Assembly: GCF_019056395.1 (NCBI RefSeq)
Contig: NZ_CP077639.1
Coordinates: forward strand, 2,048,001 to 2,112,000
From: Terribacillus sp. DMT04
GTDB lineage: Bacteria > Bacillota > Bacilli > Bacillales > Amphibacillaceae
Length of the DNA stretch: 64,000 bases
Direction of reading: 5' to 3'
In this document: positions 45,429 through 53,605 of the stretch, piece after piece
Numbering within the stretch: the first letter of the stretch is position 1
How the letters are laid out: every line of letters starts with the position of its first letter
Translations under genes and position numbers: made by a program
Notes under the pieces: generated by a model
Database searches by the model: none
Seen by the model: the letters and a program-made list of their open reading frames with translations, nothing else
What the model was told of the DNA's origin: nothing

Positions 45429-46766
45429 TCAACCTTTTCGATTCCGACCTACAACCAAAGCCAAGACAATCAATATCGCTAAAGCTGTAAAACAAACTAC
45501 CGTTCCTACCGAGATTCCTTTACTAAACGTAGATCCAATTAAGATGACACCTAATCCCACCATGCCGACGATTGTGGTTGTTGGAAACAGCCTCATTTTG
45601 AAATGCGGCATTTCTGCATAGCTAGGGCGCAGTTTCAGCTGTGCTGCGCATATGCTTAACCACAGCAATAGCATCGTGAAGCCTGGTATTGTCATCATCG
45701 TTCCGATAATGCTTTCTGGGGCAAAGTAAGCTAAGCCGGCTCCTACCAGCAGTAAGCCGCCATTTAATGCGATCGCATTGATAGGAGCTCCTGATTTAGA
45801 AGTTTTCGTCAAGGCTTGTGGCGCTTCTCTTTTTTCTGCTAAAGCAAACATCGTTCGGGAAGTCGCAAACATGCCGGAGTTTGCTGCTGAAAGAACGGCA
45901 GTCAATAAAATGAAGTTCATCACATGCGCAACTCCCGGTATGCCGATTGCATCCATTACTTGGGTAAATGGACTTTCCATACCGGCTACTTGGTCCCAAG
46001 GTATTAATCCAGCGATAATGGTGATTGGCATAATGTAAAAGATAAGCACCCGCCAAACGACACCTTGGATTACTTTTGGCAATACTTTTTTTACGTCTTT
46101 CGTTTCAGAGATGGCTACACCAATCAGCTCAGATCCGCCAAAGGAGAACATAACAATTAAACAAGCGCTGAATACACCTTGCAAGCCATTCGGGAAGAAT
46201 CCGCCATGACCGAGCAAATGCTGTGTTGGTGTGTCAGGAGCAAAGTCTGTTAAGCCTAACAAAACTGCTCCGCCTAATATAATAAAGAGTACGAGTGCGA
46301 TAATTTTAATACTAGCAAACCAAAATTCCATTTCCCCGTAAAACTTTACTTGCAGACTATTTATACTAATGATGATTGCGGCACAAATCGCACTTAACAG
46401 CCAAAGCGGCGTTTCAGAAAACCAAAATTGTAAGAAAGATCCCGCTGCCAGAATTTCTACAATGGTAACGAGTGTCCAGTTGATCCAGTACAGCCAGCCA
46501 ACAATAAATGAAATATGAAAACCAAATGCTTTATGAACTAAATGCTGTACATTATGATTTGGATACATCACTGCCATCTCAGCTAAAGCAACCATAACAA
46601 TTAACAAAAGGACGCCGCCCAGCAAGTAAGAAACAACAACACCCGGGCCAGCAATTCCGATTGTTTCGCCGCTCCCTTTAAAAATACCAGTACCAATCAT
46701 ACCAGCTAATGCTAAAAATTGAACATGTCTAGGTAGTAGCTCTTTCCGCAAACCATTCTGACTCAT
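45429..46766 (-). CDS. APC-family amino-acid permease (probable tyrosine/aromatic transporter)
   Basis: A 445-residue permease with 12 hydrophobic segments of the amino-acid/GABA APC family. The N-terminal GMIGTGIFKGSGETIGIAGPG and the FSFGGSELIGVAISE segments line the substrate site in this family. Similarity cannot fix the substrate, but two T-box leaders with a likely Tyr (TAC) specifier precede it, so tyrosine uptake is the best guess. AGGAG lies before ATG 46766. A 34-codon upstream ORF overlaps the start. Confidence 0.88.
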   Translation of the reverse strand: MSQNGLRKELLPRHVQFLALAGMIGTGIFKGSGETIGIAGPGVVVSYLLGGVLLLIVMVALAEMAVMYPNHNVQHLVHKAFGFHISFIVGWLYWINWTLVTIVEILAAGSFLQFWFSETPLWLLSAICAAIIISINSLQVKFYGEMEFWFASIKIIALVLFIILGGAVLLGLTDFAPDTPTQHLLGHGGFFPNGLQGVFSACLIVMFSFGGSELIGVAISETKDVKKVLPKVIQGVVWRVLIFYIMPITIIAGLIPWDQVAGMESPFTQVMDAIGIPGVAHVMNFILLTAVLSAANSGMFATSRTMFALAEKREAPQALTKTSKSGAPINAIALNGGLLLVGAGLAYFAPESIIGTMMTIPGFTMLLLWLSICAAQLKLRPSYAEMPHFKMRLFPTTTIVGMVGLGVILIGSTFSKGISVGTVVCFTALAILIVLALVVGRNRKG

Positions 46767-46833
46767 CTTGATCTCCTCTTTCCGTTCTTAATATCTTCTT
46801 CCGAAATGCTGTATAAAAATAACCATCTTCCAT
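46729..46833 (-). CDS. Possible leader peptide (34 codons) overlapping the permease start
   Basis: Minus-strand ORF from ATG 46833 with an AAGGAGG site 9 bases upstream, better than most in the window. It begins MEDGYFYTAF, with Tyr codons at positions 5 and 7 and Phe at 6 and 10, and ends 38 bases inside the permease gene in another frame. It lies between the last T-box terminator and the permease. It could be a translated leader that couples or attenuates permease translation in response to aromatic amino acids, or chance. No homologue is known to me. Confidence 0.5.
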   Translation of the reverse strand: MEDGYFYTAFRKKILRTERGDQDESEWFAERATT

Positions 46834-46866
46834 GGTTAACCACCTCCTTAACGTGCGAACAAAAAC

Positions 46867-47100
46867 AAAAAGTCCCTGCTGACATCTCTATCAGCAGGGA
46901 CGAATTATCGCGGTACCACCCTCATTATCGACATACGTATGTCGATCTCTCATGCAGCATAACGGCGCTTCCCCGTCTTCCCCTCACCTTTGGCTTCGAG
47001 AAAGATGCTCCTGGACTGTAATTCATGCTGTTCTTTGCACTGACTCGCACCCGCCGTCAGCTCTCTGGTTCAGGGAGAACATACACTACTCGTTTCCATT
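46867..47100 (-). promoter_or_regulatory. T-box riboswitch A (permease-proximal), probable Tyr specifier
   Basis: Minus strand. Stem I begins near 47100 and contains the AGTAGTGTA and AGAGAGCTG motifs. The specifier loop reads GAAT-TAC-A with the codon at 47019-47021. The conserved T-box AGGGTGGTACCGCG lies at 46909-46922 and the terminator GTCCCTGCTGA...TCAGCAGGGAC plus T-run at 46867-46901. TGGT would pair with an A73 discriminator, as tRNA-Tyr has. Uncharged tRNA would stabilise the antiterminator. Confidence 0.85.
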
Positions 47101-47124
47101 CATTGCTTCATTACTATTCAAATT

Positions 47125-47378
47125 AAAAAAGTCCCTGCTGAAAATATCAGCAGGGACGTGGATTTACGCGGTACCACCCTAATTATCAACATACGTATGT
47201 TGATCTCTCATTCTGCATAACGGCTCATCACCGTCTTCTCCTCACGCTTTGGTTTCGAAGAAGATGCTCCTGGATTGTAATTCACGTTGTTCTTTGCACT
47301 GACTTGCACCAACCGTCAGCTCGCTTTGGCAGGGAGAACATACACTACTGTGTTCCATTCAACGCTCATTTATTAAGA
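47125..47378 (-). promoter_or_regulatory. T-box riboswitch B (promoter-proximal), probable Tyr specifier
   Basis: Nearly identical to T-box A and placed upstream of it. Specifier loop GAAT-TAC-A with the codon at 47277-47279, T-box AGGGTGGTACCGCG at 47167-47180, terminator GTCCCTGCTGA...TCAGCAGGGAC at 47125-47156. Transcription must pass both terminators to reach the permease. Confidence 0.85.
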
Positions 47379-47386
47379 TATTTAGT

Positions 47387-47415
47387 ATCCTACAGCATAG
47401 CTGTTAAAAGGTCAA
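47387..47415 (-). promoter_or_regulatory. Predicted promoter of the tandem T-box permease transcript
   Basis: Minus strand TTGACC (47410-47415), 17-base spacer, TAGGAT (47387-47392), giving a 5' leader of about 610 bases. Confidence 0.5.
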
Positions 47416-47423
47416 TATGTTGT

Positions 47424-47618
47424 TAGAATTTATTTTTTTAAATAACTATTTAGCATGTTACTGACAGGAGCTCTTGCGGCTGAAAAACCTGATGCAGCTT
47501 GTATTTTGATCTCTTTTCGATTCAAAACATGCAACACTTTTTTACATATTTAAACAATAATTTTAGGCAGAGCTTCTCGGCAACACAAAGCCACAAAACC
47601 AACAAAGACAATCTGTGT
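47424..47618. other. AT-rich gap without a gene
   Basis: Between the divergent permease promoter and the CarD-family promoter I see no ORF with a ribosome site, no hairpin and no RNA motif. Confidence 0.6.
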
Positions 47619-47624
47619 TATAAT
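47616..47624 (+). promoter_or_regulatory. Predicted extended -10 promoter of the CarD-family gene
   Basis: TGTTATAAT (TATAAT at 47619-47624). Its -10 box overlaps the upstream in-frame ATG at 47623, which therefore cannot be the start; this supports the TTG at 47653. Confidence 0.5.
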
Positions 47625-47652
47625 GGAGTTAGAACGGAAGGGAGATTTTAAT

Positions 47653-48165
47653 TTGCTCAAAGGTGGAGATAGTGTATTCTATCCATATCATGGGACTGGA
47701 ACCATAGAATCTAAGGAATATATAACGGTCAAAGAACAAGAAAAAGAATTTTTTAAAGTGTTTTTCCCTAATCGGAAGATGCACATTTTTGTACCGAATC
47801 AGGATAAGAACTGGAATGGTCTTCGTCCAATCATTTCTTTAGATCAATTCGAAACGGTGAAAAAAGATTTCTATGATGAATGTGTTCCTTTACCTTCCTC
47901 TGTAAGTGAACGGTCAAAATTCTTAGAAAAGAAAATGAAGTCAGGTACTACTTCAGATCTTTTCCATATCATGCGAGACTTGCTGCACTTCCATATAACG
48001 GTAGGTAAGCTCTCACCACTAGACAAGAAAACCTATCATGATGCAGAAGCATTCTTAACGGAAGAGATTGAACTAATAAAGAATATCTCCTTCTCGGAAG
48101 CTTCTTCAGAAATGAAATCGGAAATTGGGAATCGCTTTAATATCGCTGCTCCCACATTTAAATAA
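47653..48165 (+). CDS. CarD/CdnL-family transcription regulator
   Basis: A 170-residue protein with an N-terminal CarD_CdnL_TRCF RNA-polymerase-interacting domain (LLKGGDSVFYPYHGTGTIESKEYI; family pattern GDxVxYPxHGxGxI) and a helical C-terminal domain (about 75-165). Such proteins bind the RNA polymerase beta subunit and stabilise open complexes. The TTG start has AAGGGAG 8 bases upstream. Standing alone with its own promoter and terminator; targets unknown. Confidence 0.82.
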   Translation: MLKGGDSVFYPYHGTGTIESKEYITVKEQEKEFFKVFFPNRKMHIFVPNQDKNWNGLRPIISLDQFETVKKDFYDECVPLPSSVSERSKFLEKKMKSGTTSDLFHIMRDLLHFHITVGKLSPLDKKTYHDAEAFLTEEIELIKNISFSEASSEMKSEIGNRFNIAAPTFK

Positions 48166-48195
48166 TTCAGACCTAGCAAAGAAGCTACTATATAC

Positions 48196-48243
48196 GAAAA
48201 CCCTTTCCGTTAAAGTTACCAAACTTTTTACGGAAAGGGTTTT
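48196..48243. terminator. Strong bidirectional terminator
   Basis: AAAACCCTTTCCGT-TAAAGTT...AACTTTTTACGGAAAGGGTTTTT, a long near-perfect hairpin between the CarD-family gene and the convergent lipoprotein gene. Confidence 0.88.
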
Positions 48244-48260
48244 TATATGTTCATAATTGC

Positions 48261-48449
48261 CTAACCTTCCACCGATTCTGCTTCCTTATCTACTTCCTCA
48301 TCACCAGCTTCATTATATGGCTCTTCATGATTTACACGATTGGAGTCTTCCGTTTTCGTATCACTCGTGTCATCTGCATCACCGCTGCAGCCGCTGATAA
48401 TAAAAACAGAAAGCAAAGCCCCTAAAAGGAAGGTATATTTGTTTTTCAT
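48261..48449 (-). CDS. Small putative lipoprotein
   Basis: A 62-residue protein with a lipoprotein signal peptide (KNKYTFLLGALLSVFIISGC, lipobox ISGC with Cys 21) followed by a 40-residue strongly acidic tail. ATG 48449 has GGAGG 7 bases upstream. I know no function. Confidence 0.75.
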   Translation of the reverse strand: MKNKYTFLLGALLSVFIISGCSGDADDTSDTKTEDSNRVNHEEPYNEAGDEEVDKEAESVEG

Positions 48450-48630
48450 GGTTTGTCCTCCTTCTTTCCACATTTTGATTCACCTGAACAGCCGTTTGTC
48501 TTATCTAAACGCTACTGGTGCCGTTCTTTTACACTACCCTCAAGAAATACCTTTCTAAACGGGCTTTTCCTTCATGCGACAATGCTGTGACTCCGAATAG
48601 CTTCATTCGTAAATCTATCTTTCAGAACTG

Positions 48631-48670
48631 AAAAAGGAGTTATCTCATCAGCGCAGAGACAACTCCTTTT
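48631..48670 (-). terminator. Terminator of the GNAT gene
   Basis: Minus-strand AAAAGGAGTTGTCTC-loop-GAGATAACTCCTTTTT, about 15 bases after the stop. Confidence 0.85.
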
Positions 48671-48685
48671 AATAACGATATTCTG

Positions 48686-49243
48686 TTAGCTCTTGCTCCC
48701 TGCCTCCCATTCCTCTCGCAAAAGTCCATATACATGCGCATCATGTGTTTTTCCGCCATGATAATAATAACTGCGTAATAGTCCTTCTCTTTGGAATCCT
48801 TGCTTTTCCAGAAGTGAAGCTGATGCGGTATTTTCGGGATAAACCATTGCTCCAATTCGCAGCAACTCAATCTCTTCAAAGCAATAACGAAGTACAGCTT
48901 GCATGGCTTCATTTGCAAAGCCTTTTTTCCAATGATCAGGATGAAGTTCGTAGCCAATTTCGGCCCGCATATTGCTGCGATTCACTTGGTGCAAGCCGAT
49001 TGTGCCGAGGAAGCGGCCAGCTTCTTTGCAGTACATGCCCCAGCGAATCACTCTGCCTTCTTGCAGCCCACAGCGAAAGGAAGATATGACGCGCTCTGCT
49101 TCTTCAATTGACTGAAGCGGATCCATGCCATAAAACTGTGTCACATTTTCATTAGACAAGGTGGCAAAAAGGTACGGTGCATCTTGCATCTTCACTTGAT
49201 CTAATACAATCCGCTTTGTTTCAAGCTTCTGGAATGTGAGCAT
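48686..49243 (-). CDS. GNAT family N-acetyltransferase, RimJ/RimL-like
   Basis: A 185-residue acetyltransferase of the ribosomal-protein-alanine type (Acetyltransf_3). Features: LETKRIVLDQV start, IGYELHPDHWKKGFANEAM holding the acetyl-CoA loop (Q/RxxGxG/A form: KKGFANEA), and ENTASASLLEKQGFQREGLLR near the C-terminus. Substrate unknown. AAGGAGAG before ATG 49243; the frame extends to 49309 without a site. Confidence 0.9.
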   Translation of the reverse strand: MLTFQKLETKRIVLDQVKMQDAPYLFATLSNENVTQFYGMDPLQSIEEAERVISSFRCGLQEGRVIRWGMYCKEAGRFLGTIGLHQVNRSNMRAEIGYELHPDHWKKGFANEAMQAVLRYCFEEIELLRIGAMVYPENTASASLLEKQGFQREGLLRSYYYHGGKTHDAHVYGLLREEWEAGSKS

Positions 49244-49265
49244 GATATCTCTCCTTATGTAAGCC

Positions 49266-49300
49266 AAAGACGCACTAGCTTTGTTTTCTAGTGCGTCTTT
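49266..49300 (-). terminator. Terminator of valS
   Basis: Minus-strand AAAGACGCACTAG-AAAACAAAG-CTAGTGCGTCTTT, directly after the valS stop. Confidence 0.85.
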
Positions 49301-49308
49301 TACTGGCA

Positions 49309-51963
49309 TTAGCCTTTTAATTCATTGATACGCTGCTGTACGCGTGCGCGTTTGTCTTCATAATCTGCTTGCTTAGCACGTTCTTCTTCGACGATCTTTT
49401 CTGGTGCCTTGCTGATGAAGCCTTGGTTGGAAAGTTTCTTCTCAACACGTTCTACTTCTTTTGACCATTTGTCGAGTTCTTTCTCCAGACGTTCGATTTC
49501 TTTGGAGATATCAATCAAGCCTTCTAGCGGTAAGTAAAGCTCGACGCCTGTAAGAACTGCTGACATTGCTTTTTCTGGTGCTGTAACCTCTGTAGCAATT
49601 GTCAGTTCACTTGGGTTACAGAAGCGGTCAATATAGTGCTGCTGCGCTTTCATCTCTGTTTCAATTGTGCTGTCTTCTGCTTGAATAAGCAGCTTAATTT
49701 GCTTAGACATTGGTGTATCTACTTCTGCACGGATGTTCCGAACAGAACGAATAATGCTAACCAAGCGTTTCATTTCTTCGGCTGCTTTTTCATCATGAAG
49801 GTCTTTATTAACTGCAGGCCATGCTGCAATTGTAATAGACTCGCCTTCATGCGGCAGCTGCTGCCAAATTTCTTCTGTGATGAATGGCATGAATGGGTGC
49901 AGCATGCGCATTGTCTGATCCAATACATGTGCAAGCACAGAACGCGTCATCTGTTTTGCCGCTTCGTCTTCCCCGTATAGCGGCAGCTTCGCCATTTCAA
50001 TATACCAATCACATACATCATCCCAAATGAAATTGTACAGATGACGGCCAGCTTCACCGAATTCATATTTCTCTGCATTGTATGTCACAGCTTCAATCGT
50101 TTCGTTCAAACGGGTAAGAATCCATTTATCTGCCAAGCTCTTCTCTTTGGATAAATCAATATCTTCGTATTTCAATCCTTCCATGTTCATCAAAGCGAAG
50201 CGGGATGCGTTCCAAATCTTATTGGCGAAGTTCCAAGTTGATTCAACTTTTTCCCACTGGAAGCGCAAATCCTGACCTGGTGATGAACCAGTTGATAGGA
50301 AGTAACGCAAAGAGTCGGCACCATACTTCTCAATCACATCCATCGGATCTACACCGTTACCAAGCGACTTACTCATCTTACGGCCTTCTCCGTCACGAAC
50401 AAGTCCATGAATAAGTACATCTTTAAATGGACGCTCGCCAGTGAATTCTTTTGATTGGAAGATCATGCGGCTTACCCAGAATGCGATAATGTCATAACCT
50501 GTTACGAGCACATCTGTTGGGAAGTAGCGCTTGAAGTCAGCAGCTTCTGTGTCAGGCCAATCCATTGTCGAGAACGGCCATAATGCAGAAGAGAACCATG
50601 TATCCAATACATCTTCGTCCTGCTGCCAATTCTCAATGTCTGCTGGCGCTTCTTTGCCTACATAAACTTCTCCTGTTTCCTTATGGTACCAAGCCGGGAT
50701 GCGGTGGCCCCACCAAAGCTGACGGGAAATACACCAGTCACGGATGTTTTCCATCCAGTAAGCGTATGTTCTTTCAAAACGTTCTGGTACGAAGTTGATT
50801 TTTTCTTCGCCTGCTTGCATTTCCAATGCTTGTTTCGCTAATGGCTCCATGTTAACAAACCATTGTGTGCTCAAGTAAGGTTCTACAACAGCACCGCTGC
50901 GCTCGGAATGTCCGACACTGTGCATATGCTCTTCGATTTTGAAAAGAACACCCTGCTCCTGCAAGTCTTTTACAATTTGCTTGCGGGCCTCAAAACGATC
51001 CAAGCCGTTGTATTTGCCTGCTTTTTCATTCATTGTGCCGTCTTCATGCATTACAAGAATGCGCTCAAGGTCGTGACGGTTTCCTAGTTCAAAGTCATTC
51101 GGGTCATGTGCAGGTGTAATTTTTACTGCGCCAGAACCAAATTCCATGTCTACATAATCGTCTGCAACAATCGGAATCTCACGGTTAACGACCGGAAGCA
51201 TAACCGTTTTGCCAATCAAGTGCTGGTAGCGCTCATCATCCGGATGAACAGCTACGGCAGTATCACCAAGGAATGTTTCCGGGCGTGTTGTCGCAATTTC
51301 GATATGCCCTGTTCCGTCTGCCAATGGATAACGCATATGATAGAAGTGGCCTTGCACGTCTTTATGAATTACCTCAATGTCAGATAGTGCTGTTTTAGCA
51401 GCCGGGTCCCAGTTGATGATATATTCGCCGCGGTACAGTAAGCCTTTTTCATATAACGTCACGAATACTTCTTTCACTGCCTCGGAGAGCCCGTCATCTA
51501 ATGTAAAACGCTCACGAGAATAATCCAAACCAAGCCCCATTTTCGACCATTGGGTGCGAATAAAGCTGGCATACTCTTCTTTCCATTCCCAGCTCTTCTC
51601 TAAGAAACCTTCGCGGCCAAGCTCATAACGATTAATACCTTGCTCACGCAGCTTTGCATCTACTTTTGCTTGCGTAGCGATACCGGCGTGGTCCATTCCT
51701 GGCAGCCAAAGCACATCGTAGCCTTGCATACGCTTCATACGAGTTAGAATATCCTGTAATGTCGTATCCCATGCGTGGCCTAGGTGCAGCTTACCTGTTA
51801 CGTTTGGCGGCGGAATTACGATGGAGTAAGGCTGTTTGCTCTCATCTCCTGTTGCTTCGAAATATTTACCATCCAGCCAGAACTGATAACGGCCAGCTTC
51901 AATACTGGACGGATCATATTTGGATGGCAATGCTGTTTGTTCTTGTGATTTGTCTGTTGTCAT
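49309..51963 (-). CDS. valS: Valyl-tRNA synthetase
   Basis: Charges tRNA-Val. The 884 residues include the class I HIGH motif [15 protein letters not shown], the editing CP1 domain (about 190-345), the KMSKS motif [10 protein letters not shown], the anticodon-binding domain and a C-terminal coiled coil (from about 815, [13 protein letters not shown]). AGGAGG lies 8 bases before the ATG at 51963; the frame opens at 52014 inside the T-box terminator. Controlled by the Val T-box upstream. Confidence 0.98.
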   Translation of the reverse strand: MTTDKSQEQTALPSKYDPSSIEAGRYQFWLDGKYFEATGDESKQPYSIVIPPPNVTGKLHLGHAWDTTLQDILTRMKRMQGYDVLWLPGMDHAGIATQAKVDAKLREQGINRYELGREGFLEKSWEWKEEYASFIRTQWSKMGLGLDYSRERFTLDDGLSEAVKEVFVTLYEKGLLYRGEYIINWDPAAKTALSDIEVIHKDVQGHFYHMRYPLADGTGHIEIATTRPETFLGDTAVAVHPDDERYQHLIGKTVMLPVVNREIPIVADDYVDMEFGSGAVKITPAHDPNDFELGNRHDLERILVMHEDGTMNEKAGKYNGLDRFEARKQIVKDLQEQGVLFKIEEHMHSVGHSERSGAVVEPYLSTQWFVNMEPLAKQALEMQAGEEKINFVPERFERTYAYWMENIRDWCISRQLWWGHRIPAWYHKETGEVYVGKEAPADIENWQQDEDVLDTWFSSALWPFSTMDWPDTEAADFKRYFPTDVLVTGYDIIAFWVSRMIFQSKEFTGERPFKDVLIHGLVRDGEGRKMSKSLGNGVDPMDVIEKYGADSLRYFLSTGSSPGQDLRFQWEKVESTWNFANKIWNASRFALMNMEGLKYEDIDLSKEKSLADKWILTRLNETIEAVTYNAEKYEFGEAGRHLYNFIWDDVCDWYIEMAKLPLYGEDEAAKQMTRSVLAHVLDQTMRMLHPFMPFITEEIWQQLPHEGESITIAAWPAVNKDLHDEKAAEEMKRLVSIIRSVRNIRAEVDTPMSKQIKLLIQAEDSTIETEMKAQQHYIDRFCNPSELTIATEVTAPEKAMSAVLTGVELYLPLEGLIDISKEIERLEKELDKWSKEVERVEKKLSNQGFISKAPEKIVEEERAKQADYEDKRARVQQRINELKG

Positions 51964-51997
51964 GCCTAGTTCCTCCTTTAATGCTTTTGGTGAACAT

Positions 51998-52264
51998 ATA
52001 AAAACCCTTCTCATCCAAAAGGACGAAAAGGGTTAGTTTCCGTGGTACCACCTTCATTTACGGCACAAATAATAAAGCTGTGTCGTACACTCAAGGGAGA
52101 TAACGGCTCTTCACCGGCTTCCCCTACTGACAATCGTGTTCGGGGTTGCTGCATCCAGGGCGACCTTCTACTGCAGGTATCCGGGAAACTTCCACCAATT
52201 GCTTCCCTCTCTAGTATGGATCCTTACACTATACTCTTCCCTGTCAAAGCATTTATGTCATGTA
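51998..52264 (-). promoter_or_regulatory. T-box riboswitch of valS (Val specifier GTC)
   Basis: Minus-strand leader with stem I, specifier loop GAAG-GTC-G (codon at 52162-52164, matching valine), T-box AAGGTGGTACCACG at 52041-52054 and terminator AACCCTTTTCGTCC...GGATGAGAAGGGTT plus T-run at 51998-52034. Because the controlled gene is known, it calibrates the specifier position used for the permease T-boxes. Confidence 0.92.
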
Positions 52265-52270
52265 TAGCTT

Positions 52271-52300
52271 ATTGTATCCACTTGGCAGTAAAAAAGTCAA
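52271..52300 (-). promoter_or_regulatory. Predicted SigA promoter of valS
   Basis: Minus strand TTGACT (52295-52300), 18-base spacer, TACAAT (52271-52276). Confidence 0.7.
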
Positions 52301-52378
52301 TGCAGTCGCATATTTTTTTCAAAAAAGGGTAAACGCCCACGTGATTTGGAACATATACTGTCTACAGGAGGGATGACA

Positions 52379-52567
52379 ATGAGTAAAATTAACCGCAACA
52401 ATATGCCGGGCTTTCTCCGGTATTGGATTTCTGTCACCGAGAAGGCTATGATTCCGTTAATCATCTTTCAATTTATCCGGACCATTTTGTTTCCATCACT
52501 ATTAGATGTCTTGCTGCTGGGCGGATTAATTGCTTTGTACTTTAGTTTTCAGTCAAAAGCAATCTAA
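52379..52567 (+). CDS. Small two-helix membrane protein of unknown function
   Basis: A 62-residue protein with hydrophobic segments near residues 22-38 and 40-58 (FQFIRTILFPSLLDVLLLGG). ATG 52379 has AGGAGG 7 bases upstream. Its stop directly abuts the stop of the convergent ysxE. I do not recognise a family. Confidence 0.6.
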   Translation: MSKINRNNMPGFLRYWISVTEKAMIPLIIFQFIRTILFPSLLDVLLLGGLIALYFSFQSKAI

Positions 52568-53581
52568 TTACGCATCTTCCTCTTCCTGGGTTTCTTGATC
52601 ACGGAGATCTTGGAAGTAAGCTTGCGCGTTGAGTGCCTGCGCCAGCTGCCGATGTGTCTGGGTCAACTCCATTACAACAGCAGGGGCATCCGCTTTTTGC
52701 GGAGCATCTACATACTGCCTTACTTGCTTGAGATATCTTCCCGGATGCAGCAGGTGCAGCATGAGCAGGCTCTCTTCGTTTTTCTTCATTTGCCGGTGTT
52801 CTTCATATGTGTGCATATAATAAGGAGGATTTATCACATTGCTGTCGACAAACCGCCATTCTTCCTGGTAATAGCCAGCAAGATCAAGACTAGGATTGCC
52901 GAGCTTGGTCTTTTCCCAGTTAAGCAGATGCAGCGGACTGCCATCTTGCACATGAGACGGACGCAAATTGCCGTGCAAGACACTATGTTCCATCTCTGGG
53001 TCTTCTTTTAAGTCAGCATCATAATGGTCGTACCATTTGTCGAGCATGGCAGAAACGTGCTCAATATCTTTGTACTGGGTGCAGACGAGCAGCGGGACTG
53101 CCCCCATGTATGTCTGCGATTCAAACCGCTCCACAATAGCAAGCAGCTCATCACGGTCCTGCTGGAGCTTTTCTTTTTGTTTTGTGATTGCCAGCGAATA
53201 AGCTTCGTAATCAATGGGGTATCGTTTGCTGGTGGACGCGTGGATTTTTCCAAGTGTAGTAAACATCATTTCATACGGATGATCTGGTTCATCTGTTCGA
53301 TGCCGCTCCAACCAAGGCATAAGATAATAAACTTCTCCTTCATCGATTACGTAGAAACTTTCCTGCAATGTTTGATAAACGGGCGGCACACCTTCCCGGT
53401 AAAAATTATGCTTGCCTTGGACAACCATCAGCCAGCGGTCAAGCCGCTCTGGGTGGAGGGATGACCTTTTTAAAGCAAAAGCCGCCTGGTGCGTTTGCAC
53501 TTTTAACAGGCGACTTGAAATAGCTTGAACAGAGGCTGGCGTGATGCCATAGGCAGCTAGGATACGATCCACATTTTCCAT
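52568..53581 (-). CDS. ysxE: YsxE-like spore coat kinase-fold protein (probable pseudokinase)
   Basis: A 337-residue protein of the CotS/YsxE aminoglycoside-phosphotransferase fold, encoded after spoVID as in B. subtilis. In place of the catalytic HGDxxxxN loop it reads HGNLRPSH, and in place of the metal-binding DFD it reads NWE (LLNWEKTKLGNPSLDLAG). Both key aspartates are therefore Asn, so phosphotransfer is unlikely and a structural coat role is more plausible. Acidic C-terminus (ETQEEEDA). Confidence 0.85.
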   Translation of the reverse strand: MENVDRILAAYGITPASVQAISSRLLKVQTHQAAFALKRSSLHPERLDRWLMVVQGKHNFYREGVPPVYQTLQESFYVIDEGEVYYLMPWLERHRTDEPDHPYEMMFTTLGKIHASTSKRYPIDYEAYSLAITKQKEKLQQDRDELLAIVERFESQTYMGAVPLLVCTQYKDIEHVSAMLDKWYDHYDADLKEDPEMEHSVLHGNLRPSHVQDGSPLHLLNWEKTKLGNPSLDLAGYYQEEWRFVDSNVINPPYYMHTYEEHRQMKKNEESLLMLHLLHPGRYLKQVRQYVDAPQKADAPAVVMELTQTHRQLAQALNAQAYFQDLRDQETQEEEDA

Positions 53582-53605
53582 CTAGCTCACCTCGTTCTCA
53601 TATAA

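Noticed and set aside
46952-47182. ORF of 76 codons in the tandem T-box region
   Set aside because: It covers T-box stems and terminators on the opposite strand and has no ribosome site.
47653-48165. Mfd/TRCF fragment
   Set aside because: The CarD-like domain is shared with Mfd, but the protein is complete with promoter, start and terminator, and has no helicase part, so it is a CarD-family regulator.
52042-52332. ORF of 96 codons opposite the valS leader
   Set aside because: It is the antisense of the T-box RNA; no ribosome site and no protein-like composition.
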